A stretch of 34,985 nt of DNA. It comes from Chitinophagales bacterium. Lineage in GTDB: Bacteria; Bacteroidota; Bacteroidia; Chitinophagales; S012-47. Position numbers and translations under genes: made by a program. Of this stretch, positions 14,940 to 23,125 are shown piece after piece. The stretch spans positions 1 to 34,985 of the forward strand of contig WFPF01000043.1 in assembly GCA_015487695.1 (NCBI GenBank), read 5' to 3'. Numbering within the stretch: the stretch's first letter is position 1; every line of letters begins with the position of its first letter. Below the pieces are notes generated by a model. It had not been told where the DNA came from. It did not search any database and worked only from the letters and a program-made list of their open reading frames with translations.

Positions 14940-16580
14940 ATGAAGTCTGTATTTTTTATGCTTTCCTTTTTCCTGATGGTCATGACTGTGAAGGCACAGA
15001 GTGGTGAAAAGACGGAGGATGGAGAAGTTACATTTATTACATCAGAGAATGTATATGTTCGTTTTTCCAGCACGGAGAACATCCGTATCGGTGATACGCT
15101 CCTGCAAAATGTAGGTAGCGGGTTGAAGCCCTGCCTTGTCGTGACCCAAAAGTCTTCTACTTCCTGTGTTTCCTATCCCCTGCCCTCCTGCTCTCCGAAA
15201 AAAGGAGACAAAGTCGTCCACCGCTACACCGTCAGCGAAACGGCATCCGCAGCCATGGAAAACGAAGCGGCAGCAGATTCCACAGAAAGCCAGGCCGGGC
15301 AAAGCAGCATTGGGAATAAAGAGCAGGAATCGGAGAAAGCCCGGGAAAGCTTTGAAGAAAAACCCTATTTCACAGAGCGCATCCGGGGGCGTGTATCCCT
15401 CGCTTCCTATAGCAATATCTCGTCAAGCAACAATGACGGCCACCGGGCCATGGCCCGTTTTTACCTCTCGGCCAGGCACATCGGCAACAGCCGCTGGTCG
15501 GTAGAAAGTTATGCCGCCTATCTGCAAAATTTCGTGCAGGGCGAACGGCCACAGGGTTATCGCACTTCATTTATGAGGGTCTACAATATGGCCGTGCGAT
15601 ATGATGCCGACAGCTCATTTTCGGTACTCCTCGGGCGCAGAATCAATCGCAGGATGTCTTCGCTGGGAGCCATTGACGGGCTCCAGGCCGAGAAACATTT
15701 CGGCCGCTTTTATGCGGGTGCCATAGCCGGTTTCCGACCCGATATCAGCAATTACGGTTTTAATTCGAAGCTCCTTCAGTATGGTGCGTATCTCGGATTG
15801 GGCAGCTCCGGACGAGGTTCCCGCAATGAAAGCACCATCGGTGTGCTGGAACAGAGAAACGGAGGACACATTGACAGACGCTACGCCTATCTGCAGCACT
15901 CGGCCACCCTTATGAAAGACCTTCATCTTTTCAGTTCGGCTGAGCTTGATTTCTATCGCAACGTAAACGGAGCGGCAAGCAGCGCACCCCGGCTGACCAA
16001 TTTCTATCTCTCGATGCGCTACAGGATCAATCGGAAATGGTCGGCCCATATCTCATACGATGCCCGCAAAAGGGTGATCTATTATGAAAGCATAAAAACG
16101 GAAGTAGAACGGCTGCTTGACAATGACATATCGAGAAACGGGCTGCGGCTGGGGCTGAGATATCGTCCGAACCGAAAGATTTCCACGGGTCTCAGCTACA
16201 GCAAACGCTTCCAGGCCGATCGTCTGAACCGCTCTGATAATGTGAATGCCTATCTAAGGTTTTCAGATCTGGCAGGCATTGGCGGCAGCCTCTTTATTGC
16301 ATACAACTTCAACCAGTCTATCTACCTGCAGAGCAATATCGCTTCAATCCGTTTCACCCACTCCATAGTAGAGAATAAGGCAAATGCCTCGTTCTACTAC
16401 CGCTATGTCAATTACAAATACCTGAGCTTTGAACGCAGCAATCCGGGACAGCATTATTTCGGAGTTCAGAGCAGTACGAAATTAAGCGGCAGCCTGAGCC
16501 TGGGATTGCTGGGCGAGTTTTCACTCCGGAACGGCCAAAACAATGTTCGTGTTAATACAAGCTTGATTAAACGATTTTAG
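14940..16580 (+). CDS. Outer-membrane beta-barrel protein with N-terminal SH3/OB-like domain
   Basis: No named family recognised. A signal peptide (MKSVFFMLSFFLMVMTVKA, cut before QSGEK) is followed by a small beta domain (about residues 25-100; ENVYVRFSS, IRIGDTLL, KKGDKVV) and a low-complexity Glu/Ser/Ala linker (about 100-145). Then come about 400 residues of alternating aromatic/polar strands ending in a C-terminal Phe (NTSLIKRF), as in outer-membrane barrels. There are no CxxCH motifs. In the operon it follows the two multiheme cytochromes, the place a porin would have in a porin-cytochrome conduit. The listed frame begins at a TTG (14931); ATG 14940 gives a better signal peptide. Barrel size and role are inferences. 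Confidence 0.72.
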   Translation: MKSVFFMLSFFLMVMTVKAQSGEKTEDGEVTFITSENVYVRFSSTENIRIGDTLLQNVGSGLKPCLVVTQKSSTSCVSYPLPSCSPKKGDKVVHRYTVSETASAAMENEAAADSTESQAGQSSIGNKEQESEKARESFEEKPYFTERIRGRVSLASYSNISSSNNDGHRAMARFYLSARHIGNSRWSVESYAAYLQNFVQGERPQGYRTSFMRVYNMAVRYDADSSFSVLLGRRINRRMSSLGAIDGLQAEKHFGRFYAGAIAGFRPDISNYGFNSKLLQYGAYLGLGSSGRGSRNESTIGVLEQRNGGHIDRRYAYLQHSATLMKDLHLFSSAELDFYRNVNGAASSAPRLTNFYLSMRYRINRKWSAHISYDARKRVIYYESIKTEVERLLDNDISRNGLRLGLRYRPNRKISTGLSYSKRFQADRLNRSDNVNAYLRFSDLAGIGGSLFIAYNFNQSIYLQSNIASIRFTHSIVENKANASFYYRYVNYKYLSFERSNPGQHYFGVQSSTKLSGSLSLGLLGEFSLRNGQNNVRVNTSLIKRF

Positions 16581-16594
16581 AAAGACCACAAGAA

Positions 16595-17386
16595 ATGAAA
16601 AGAAACATTAAAGTCATTTATCTCAGCCTGGCTCTGATTGCAATTGCAGCCTGCAACGGAAAGCCAAAGGAAATAGCTCCGAGCAAGAGTGACCCGGGCA
16701 GCAGCGGCATATTCGAAAGCGAAAACCCTTCCGGCAGCATGGAAGGAGATATCCCTTCGGATGTGCATCGAGTTGTTGTTGAGGAAGTGCTTCCTACGGA
16801 CCAGTATCAGTTTCTGAGGGTCAGGGAAGGAAATGACGAGTACTGGATAGCCACCATGATACAGGGCATCGAGGTGGGAAAAAGTTATTATTTCAAAAAC
16901 GGAGTGCTCAAAACCGATTACGAGAACAAGGAATATCAGCGTGTCTTCAAACGCATGTATCTGGTCTCAAACATCGTGGAAGCCGGACATGGCAGCAAAA
17001 TGCAGGGAGCCGGCAGCGGGATGAAAAGCAACGTGGAATCCAATGCAAAATCCGGTATACACGGCATTCCCCGAAAATACGGACGCATAGAAATCGAAGG
17101 GTCTCTTCCCATTGCGGAGCTGATAGCCCATCCCGAAAAGTATGAAGGCAAACGCATTCAGATTTCAGGCGAGTGCGTAAAGCTTAATCCGAATATCATG
17201 GGCCGCAACTGGATTCACCTGAAAGACGGAAGCAAAGATGACTACGACCTGGTCATCACCTCCCAGGATATATGCCCCGAAGGCGAGGTCGCCACTTTTG
17301 AGGGCAGCGTGGCACTGAACAAAGACTTTGGAGCCGGCTATCGATATGAGCTCATTGTAGAAGACGGAAAACTAATCAGGAAATAA
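16595..17386 (+). CDS. Lipoprotein with OB-fold-like domain
   Basis: A 263-residue predicted lipoprotein: a hydrophobic signal with lipobox IAAC (Cys20) and a Ser/Gly/Pro-rich tether. An N-terminal beta domain follows (about 50-125: VVVEEVLPTDQYQFLRV, EYWIATMIQGIEVGKSYYF). A C-terminal OB-like domain (about 165-260) has the run YEGKRIQISGECVKLNPNIMG, quoted here in part as GKRIQISG, then GRNWIHLKDG and DFGAGYRYELIVEDGKL. Domains with NWIHLxDG and DFGAGY patterns occur in lipoproteins near cytochrome genes in several phyla; their role is not established. Position between the barrel and the CcsBA gene suggests assembly or accessory work in the conduit. Confidence 0.7.
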   Translation: MKRNIKVIYLSLALIAIAACNGKPKEIAPSKSDPGSSGIFESENPSGSMEGDIPSDVHRVVVEEVLPTDQYQFLRVREGNDEYWIATMIQGIEVGKSYYFKNGVLKTDYENKEYQRVFKRMYLVSNIVEAGHGSKMQGAGSGMKSNVESNAKSGIHGIPRKYGRIEIEGSLPIAELIAHPEKYEGKRIQISGECVKLNPNIMGRNWIHLKDGSKDDYDLVITSQDICPEGEVATFEGSVALNKDFGAGYRYELIVEDGKLIRK

Positions 17387-17393
17387 GAAGATC

Positions 17394-20300
17394 ATGAAGG
17401 GGAAAGAGATCATCGAAAGGCTCAGGAGCATCCTGAGGCCCATGTTTACCACACGCGCAGCCGGCATCTACATCCTGCTATTTGCAGTAAGTATTGCCGT
17501 TGCCACTTTTATCGAAAACGACTACGGCACTTCGGCCGCTCAGAAGCTGGTTTACAAAGCCCGCTGGTTCGAACTGCTGCTTTTGCTTTTTTCCATTACA
17601 ATCGTGGTCAATATTGTCCGTTTCCGCATGGTCCGGCAAAAGAAGTGGGCCGTACTCACTTTTCACCTGGCCATGATTGTCATATTGATCGGAGCCGGAA
17701 TTACGCGCTATTTTGGCAACGAGGGCATGATGCACATCCGGGAGGGCGAAAGCTCCAATCGCTTTCTCTCGGCCGACACCTGGCTCAAATTTGAAGCCTT
17801 CCGTGACGGAACCCGGTTCGAATTTAACGAACCTGTACTTTTTGCCTCGCTGGGGCCCAATCGCTTCCATGAATCTTACCGTCTGGGCGATGATTTCATC
17901 GAAGTGAGGCTGAAGGAATTTATACCCAACCCCGTGCGCAGCCTCGAAAAGGACGAAAATGGCACGGCCATATTGAAAATCGTCTTTGGTGGAAGCAACG
18001 GCAGGTCCGAGTACTATCTGGCCCGGGGAGAAGTGAAGACCTTTGGCAATGTCCTCTTCAATTTTAGCGAAAAGGAGGTTCCCGGATCTGTCCGCATTCT
18101 CTACAGAAATGATACCCTGCTGATTGAGCCCGAACAGGTGATGGTCAGGCAGGTGATGGCTACACGGGAGATCGACACCCTCCATCCGGCTGACGGGCCT
18201 TCCCCGCTTCGGCTCCGTGCACTTTATACAGACGGGTCCCATCGTTTTGTTTTTGGGGATTTCAACCCCAAAGCCCGTATCAAACTGCAAAGCGGAGGAT
18301 CGAAGATGCAAAACGGCAGCGAAGCAGCCCTGCGCCTCGAAGTACGCATCAATGACGAAGTACACGATATTCTCGTCTACGGAAGCCGCGGGCTGCCGGG
18401 CACAGCTGCCGTCATTCATTCAGGCGACCTGAATCTGGCTGTTTCCTACGGTTCCAAATATTTTGAACTGCCCTTCAGGATCAAACTCTACGATTTTATT
18501 CTGGAACGCTATCCCGGCACCAACAGCGCAGCCTCCTATGCCAGCGAAGTGCAACTGATCGACCCGCGGAAAAACTACAGCAAAGATTACCGCATCTACA
18601 TGAACCATATCCTGAATTATGACGGATACCGCTTCTTCCAGTCGTCCTACGATCGCGATGAGAAAGGCACCTACCTGAGTGTCAATCACGACTACTGGGG
18701 CACTTTCTTTTCATACCTCGGGTACATCCTGCTTACGCTGGGGCTTATCCTCACGCTTTTCAGCCGAAAATCACGTTTCTATCAACTCTCGCAAATGATC
18801 AAACGACTCAAGTCGGCCGCTCCCGTGCTGTTGCTTTCTATAGCGCTTCTTGGCAACGGCTTGGATGCCTCTGCGCAGAAAGTAGTGGAAAGCAAACTTG
18901 ATGTCGTTTCAAAAGATCATGCCGGGCTCTTCAGCCGTATGATTGTGCAGGACTTCAAAGGGCGTCTCAAACCGATGCACACGCTCACGCGCGAACTCAT
19001 GCGCAAGGTCTACCGAAAAGAGAAATTCCGGGGCCTCACTGCCGACCAGGTAGTGCTCAGCATGTTTGCCAGTCCGCAAAGCTGGTATGAGGTGCCGCTT
19101 ATCAAAGTAGGGGCCAACAACGGTATCAGAGAACTGCTCGGTATCACAGGCGATTATGCGGCCTATGGAGACTTTTTTGATGAGCAGGGACACTACAAGC
19201 TGGATGAAGAAGTGAGCCGGGCTTTCAATATGCAGCCCGTTAACCGCGGTACGCATGAAAAGCAATTGATCAAGGTGGACGAACGGGTGAACATCGTAAA
19301 CATGATCTTTTCCGGCCGGATATTCCGGATTGTTCCCCTGATTGACGATCCGAATCATACCTGGGTCGGAGCCCGCTCGCATGGCAACGAGTCGGAATCG
19401 GAACTGGCCACCCGCTTCTTCTCGGCCTATCAGAGCGCCCTGCACGATGCGATGCACTCCGGTGATTACCGATTGCCCGATCAGCTGCTTGAAGAGCTTA
19501 AAAAATATCAGTATAAACACGATGCCGGACTCATTCCACCGGAATCCAAACTGCAGGCCGAGATTCTTCTCAATAACCTGCATGTGTTTGACCGGCTGGC
19601 CCTTTTCTATGGCCTTCTGGGGATGACCTTCCTGATATTGCTGTTTGTGACAGTATTCAAACCCACGCTGAACGTGCGAGTGATCAGCCGCATTCTGATT
19701 GTCTTGGTTCTGATTGGCTTTCTTTTTCACACCACAGGGCTGGGCCTTCGATGGTACATCTCGGGCCGGGCACCATGGAGCAACGGTTACGAGTCGATGA
19801 TCTACATCGCCTGGACCACCACTCTGGCCGGTCTGATCTTCACACGCAAATCCCCGGGTGGCATGGCTGCTACCATGGTATTGGCCTCCACCATTCTGCT
19901 GATCGCCATGCTTAGCTATCTCGATCCCCAGATCACACCGCTGGTGCCCGTACTCCGGTCCTATTGGCTGACCATTCACGTTTCGCTGGAGGCAGGGAGT
20001 TACGGATTCCTTATGCTCGGGGCCATTCTCGGGCTGATCAATCTGATCCTGATGATTTTCCTGACGGAGAGAAACAAAGAACACCTCAAAAGAATAATCC
20101 GGGAAATGTCTTACCTCAGCGAGATGACCATCACGGGAGGCCTGATCATGCTCAGCATCGGAACCTATCTCGGTGGAGTGTGGGCCAATGAATCCTGGGG
20201 CCGTTATTGGGGATGGGATGCCAAAGAAACCTGGGCGCTGGTGACCATTCTGGTTTATGCATTTATATTGCACATGCGGCTCATCCCGAAGATGAAAGGA

Positions 20301-20510
20301 TTTTATACCTACAATCTTGCCACCATTTTCGGATTGTCTTCGGTGATTATGACCTACTACGGAGTGAACTACTACCTTTCGGGTCTTCATTCCTACGCTG
20401 CCGGTGATCCCGTGCCGATTCCCTCCTGGGTCTACATCAGCGTAGCCAGCATCACGGCCATTTGCATACTGGCTTATTGGCGAAAGAAAAAGGTGATAGG
20501 AAGATTCTGA
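17394..20510 (+). CDS. ccsBA: Fused cytochrome c maturation protein CcsB-CcsA (System II)
   Basis: Exports heme and attaches it to CxxCH motifs in the periplasm. The 1038-residue protein has a ResB/CcsB half: three N-terminal helices (about 20-40, 60-80, 88-106), a large periplasmic domain, and a helix near 440-460. A second hydrophobic stretch and periplasmic segment are typical of Bacteroidota forms. The CcsA half (about 735-1035) carries the tryptophan-rich heme-handling motif WGRYWGWDAKETW at about 934-946. Conserved histidines are in FHTTGLGLRWY, TIHVSLEAG and LHMRLIP. It is the last gene of the operon, seven bases after the lipoprotein gene, and provides the maturation capacity for the 33 upstream heme sites. 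Most Bacteroidota have it near nrfHA, but here no nitrite reductase is present. Confidence 0.93.
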   Translation: MKGKEIIERLRSILRPMFTTRAAGIYILLFAVSIAVATFIENDYGTSAAQKLVYKARWFELLLLLFSITIVVNIVRFRMVRQKKWAVLTFHLAMIVILIGAGITRYFGNEGMMHIREGESSNRFLSADTWLKFEAFRDGTRFEFNEPVLFASLGPNRFHESYRLGDDFIEVRLKEFIPNPVRSLEKDENGTAILKIVFGGSNGRSEYYLARGEVKTFGNVLFNFSEKEVPGSVRILYRNDTLLIEPEQVMVRQVMATREIDTLHPADGPSPLRLRALYTDGSHRFVFGDFNPKARIKLQSGGSKMQNGSEAALRLEVRINDEVHDILVYGSRGLPGTAAVIHSGDLNLAVSYGSKYFELPFRIKLYDFILERYPGTNSAASYASEVQLIDPRKNYSKDYRIYMNHILNYDGYRFFQSSYDRDEKGTYLSVNHDYWGTFFSYLGYILLTLGLILTLFSRKSRFYQLSQMIKRLKSAAPVLLLSIALLGNGLDASAQKVVESKLDVVSKDHAGLFSRMIVQDFKGRLKPMHTLTRELMRKVYRKEKFRGLTADQVVLSMFASPQSWYEVPLIKVGANNGIRELLGITGDYAAYGDFFDEQGHYKLDEEVSRAFNMQPVNRGTHEKQLIKVDERVNIVNMIFSGRIFRIVPLIDDPNHTWVGARSHGNESESELATRFFSAYQSALHDAMHSGDYRLPDQLLEELKKYQYKHDAGLIPPESKLQAEILLNNLHVFDRLALFYGLLGMTFLILLFVTVFKPTLNVRVISRILIVLVLIGFLFHTTGLGLRWYISGRAPWSNGYESMIYIAWTTTLAGLIFTRKSPGGMAATMVLASTILLIAMLSYLDPQITPLVPVLRSYWLTIHVSLEAGSYGFLMLGAILGLINLILMIFLTERNKEHLKRIIREMSYLSEMTITGGLIMLSIGTYLGGVWANESWGRYWGWDAKETWALVTILVYAFILHMRLIPKMKGFYTYNLATIFGLSSVIMTYYGVNYYLSGLHSYAAGDPVPIPSWVYISVASITAICILAYWRKKKVIGRF

Positions 20511-20543
20511 ATGCTACTGCCCGATTTTTAGTCAAAGCCTGGG

Positions 20544-21749
20544 TCAGGAGCGATCTTTCAATATGGCCTCTATGCCCGGGAGCTCTTTCCCTTCCAGAAA
20601 CTCGAGCAAGGCTCCTCCGCCTGTGGAAACATAGCTGACCCGGTCTGCCAGTCCCATTTGGGTGAGGGCTGACACCGAGTCGCCACCTCCTACAAGTGAG
20701 AAAGCGCCCCGGCCGGTGGCCTCGGCAATAAATTTTGCGATTTCCAGGGTTCCTCCGGCAAATTTTTCCATTTCGAAGACCCCCATGGGTCCGTTCCAAA
20801 GAAGGGTCTTCGAAGCCAAAATAACAGATCCGAAAGCGGCTACCGCCTTCGGTCCGATATCGAGGCCCATCCAGCCCTGGGGAATCTGTCCGGAAGGAAG
20901 AACTTTGGTATTTGCATCGGCAGAAAAGGCATCGGCTGCCAGCGTGTCTTCGGGCAGATGGATCGAAACACCCATTTCTGCCGCTTTTTTCAGTATCTGC
21001 CGGGCCTCTTCGAGGCGGTCTTCTTCCAGCAGCGAATTCCCGACTTCCCCGCCCTGAGCCCTGATAAAGGTAAAGGCCATGCCTCCGCCAATTATAATAT
21101 GATCGCTGCGGTCGAGCAGGTTGTGGATAATGGGAATCTTGTCGGAGACCTTGGCCCCTCCCAGAATGGCCGTGGAGGGTTTCTCCGAATGATGCAGCAC
21201 CCGGGAAGCCATCTCCACTTCCTTGGCCATCAGGTAGCCGAACATGCGCCTGGAAGGCTCAAAAAATTGAGCAATCACAGCCGTGCTGGCATGGGCCCGG
21301 TGGGCCGTTCCGAATGCATCATTCACATAAACTTCTGCCAGCGAGGCAAGTTGCTTTGCAAATTCGGGATCACCTGCTTTTTCTTCCTTGTGATAGCGCA
21401 GGTTTTCGAGCAGCAACACTTCTCCTGCCTTCAGGCCTGCCGAAAGCGCTTCCACTTCCGGCCCGATACAATCAGGGGCCATTAATACAGGCGTGCCCAA
21501 CAGTTTCTCGACCCGGGCCCGGATGTGACGCAGGGAAAAGCGATCCTCCCGGTCCTTCGGACGCCCTAGGTGCGACATAAGGATAGCAGATCCTCCGTCC
21601 TTCAGTATTTTTTTTATTGTCGGAACAGCCGCCCGGATGCGTGTATCATCCTGCAGCTCCATGTGCTCGTCAAGAGGAACATTGAAATCGACCCGGACGA
21701 TGGCTTTTTGCCCTTTGAAATTATAGTCGTCAACGGTAGGCAGCTTCAT
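20544..21749 (-). CDS. pgk: Phosphoglycerate kinase
   Basis: Glycolytic/gluconeogenic enzyme interconverting 1,3-bisphosphoglycerate and 3-phosphoglycerate with ADP/ATP. The 401-residue protein has the substrate motif RVDFNVPLD (residues 19-27), DTRIRAAVPTI, SHLGRPK, the hinge-region LGGAKVSDKI, and the C-terminal nucleotide motif GGGDSVSAL. It starts two bases after the gap stop and is the second gene of gap-pgk. Its stop faces the end of ccsBA 33 bases away. Confidence 0.97.
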   Translation of the reverse strand: MKLPTVDDYNFKGQKAIVRVDFNVPLDEHMELQDDTRIRAAVPTIKKILKDGGSAILMSHLGRPKDREDRFSLRHIRARVEKLLGTPVLMAPDCIGPEVEALSAGLKAGEVLLLENLRYHKEEKAGDPEFAKQLASLAEVYVNDAFGTAHRAHASTAVIAQFFEPSRRMFGYLMAKEVEMASRVLHHSEKPSTAILGGAKVSDKIPIIHNLLDRSDHIIIGGGMAFTFIRAQGGEVGNSLLEEDRLEEARQILKKAAEMGVSIHLPEDTLAADAFSADANTKVLPSGQIPQGWMGLDIGPKAVAAFGSVILASKTLLWNGPMGVFEMEKFAGGTLEIAKFIAEATGRGAFSLVGGGDSVSALTQMGLADRVSYVSTGGGALLEFLEGKELPGIEAILKDRS

Positions 21750-21751
21750 TA

Positions 21752-22744
21752 TTATCCCAGTTTCATCACGTACTCGGTGAGGTCGGCCAGACGGGTGGCA
21801 TAACCCATCTCATTGTCATACCATCCCGTGATTTTTACCAGCTTGCCATCACACTGTGTGAGATCAGAATCGTAGATACAACTGTAGCTGCTTCCAATGA
21901 TATCGGTAGAGACAATCGGATCGTCACAATACTGAAGGATGCCCTTCAGGTTGCTGTCGGCTGCTTTCAGGAAAGCATGATTGACCTCTTCCACACTTAC
22001 CTCGCGGCTCAGTATGCAGGTCAGTTCGGTCAATGAGCCGGTGATGACCGGCACCCTGACAGCCCTTCCGTCCAGCCGGCCTTTCATTTCGGGAATGACG
22101 AGGGCGATCGCCTTGGCCGCACCGGTCGTTGTCGGCACGATATTCTGGGCTGCGGCACGGGCCCTGCGCAAGTCCTTGTGCGGGGCATCCTGAATGTTTT
22201 GATCCGCAGTGTAAGCATGAATGGTGGTCATAAATCCTTTCTCAAGGCCAAACTCATCATGCAGTGTCTTCACCATGGGCCCGAGGCAATTGGTGGTGCA
22301 GGATGCGTTGGAGAGCAGCACATCCCCTGCCGTCAGTTCCCGGTCGTTGACTCCCAGCACGATGGTCTTGATACCTCCTTTGGCCGGAGCCGAAAGGATG
22401 ACTTTTTTGGCCCCAGCCTGCAGGTGTTTGCTCATTCCGGCCTCATCGCGGAAGACCCCGGTGCACTCCAGAACCACATCTACGTCCAAACGCTTCCAGG
22501 GCAGATTTTCCGGGTTTCTTTCAGCATGAGCTTCAATGGCTTTGTCATCAATAAAAAGACTGTTTTCGTTGGCTTTGACGGCTTTGTCGTAAGATCCCTG
22601 GGCACTGTCGTACTTAAGCAGGTGAGCCAAGGTATAGTTGTCTGTTAAATCGTTTATGGCCACAATTTCAATACCTTCCCTGTCGAAAAGCGAGCGAAAA
22701 ACGAGGCGGCCGATTCTGCCAAAACCATTGATTGCAACTTTCAT
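21752..22744 (-). CDS. gap: Glyceraldehyde-3-phosphate dehydrogenase, NAD type
   Basis: Oxidises glyceraldehyde-3-phosphate to 1,3-bisphosphoglycerate. It has NAD-binding NGFGRIGR (residues 6-13), an Asp at position 32 (INDL) pointing to NAD preference, the active-site SNASCTTNCLGP with Cys149, the catalytic His in TTIHAYTADQ, and MKGRLDGRAVRVPV. It is 330 residues long and is the first gene of gap-pgk. The promoter lies just upstream, back to back with the tRNA-Glu promoter. Confidence 0.97.
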   Translation of the reverse strand: MKVAINGFGRIGRLVFRSLFDREGIEIVAINDLTDNYTLAHLLKYDSAQGSYDKAVKANENSLFIDDKAIEAHAERNPENLPWKRLDVDVVLECTGVFRDEAGMSKHLQAGAKKVILSAPAKGGIKTIVLGVNDRELTAGDVLLSNASCTTNCLGPMVKTLHDEFGLEKGFMTTIHAYTADQNIQDAPHKDLRRARAAAQNIVPTTTGAAKAIALVIPEMKGRLDGRAVRVPVITGSLTELTCILSREVSVEEVNHAFLKAADSNLKGILQYCDDPIVSTDIIGSSYSCIYDSDLTQCDGKLVKITGWYDNEMGYATRLADLTEYVMKLG

Positions 22745-22779
22745 CTTTTTTTGTTTTCTCTTTAGTCAATAATTAGCTG

Positions 22780-22809
22780 CAAAAATAGGCCTAAGTACCT
22801 AGAATGCAC
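22780..22809 (-). promoter_or_regulatory. Candidate gap promoter
   Basis: On the minus strand: GTG (weak -33), 19-base spacer, TATTTTTG (22787-22780), a perfect TAnnTTTG match. The leader before the gap ATG is about 30 bases. Confidence 0.55.
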
Positions 22810-22838
22810 ATTTTGAAAAATATTTTTTAAAAAGTTTT

Positions 22839-22867
22839 TTGAACAGAGATGAAAGATTATATCTTTG
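22839..22867 (+). promoter_or_regulatory. tRNA-Glu promoter
   Basis: TTG (22839-22841), 18-base spacer, TATCTTTG (22860-22867), a full consensus match. The expected start site is about ten bases before the mature tRNA end. Confidence 0.65.
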
Positions 22868-22883
22868 CATCCGCCAATGCAAC

Positions 22884-22958
22884 GGCCCCTTCGTCTAGTG
22901 GTTAGGACGCAAGGTTTTCATCCTTGAAACAGGAGTTCGATTCTCCTAGGGGCTACCA
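22884..22958 (+). tRNA. tRNA-Glu (anticodon TTC), CCA encoded
   Basis: A complete cloverleaf can be drawn: acceptor stem GGCCCCT/AGGGGCT (first pair G-T), D-arm with TAGTGGTTAGGAC, anticodon stem CAAGG/CCTTG around loop TTTTCAT (anticodon TTC), T-arm AGGAG/CTCCT with loop TTCGATT, and discriminator A followed by genomic CCA. Confidence 0.97.
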
Positions 22959-22988
22959 AACCCGGTTCGATGAGCCGGGTTTTTTTAT
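22959..22988 (+). terminator. Intrinsic terminator after tRNA-Glu
   Basis: A ten-base stem AACCCGGTTC/GAGCCGGGTT (one G-T pair) with a three-base loop GAT runs into TTTTTTT. It begins at the base after the encoded CCA. Confidence 0.9.
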
Positions 22989-22989
22989 A

Positions 22990-23028
22990 TCCTGTCCCCG
23001 GGGCGGGCAGGAACGAAGCTGCCAGGTG
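22990..23028. repeat. Intergenic repeat copy A
   Basis: TCCTGTC, 18 bases, then GAAGCTGCCAGGTG. The same two blocks recur at 28247-28287 with one mismatch in the second block and a 20-base middle. The middle here can form CCTGTCC/GGGCAGG, a hairpin. Lies in the gap between the tRNA terminator and the esterase gene. Confidence 0.45.
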
Positions 23029-23125
23029 CAGCGGGCAGATCACAAGGCATGTTAAATAAAGATGATGGATTCCATTCTTCGGAGTAATTTGCGGAAATTG
23101 CATTCCAAAGATCAAGCCCTCAATA

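Noticed and set aside
18909-20390. 493-codon minus-strand ORF within ccsBA
   Set aside because: Antisense shadow of ccsBA; Gln/His/Gly-rich with no domain, whereas the + strand encodes the WGRYWGWDAKETW protein.
22989-23125. Small ORF or RNA gene between the tRNA terminator and the esterase
   Set aside because: The only minus-strand frame (22918-23160) runs over the tRNA itself; no cloverleaf or conserved RNA fold apart from the short repeat hairpin.
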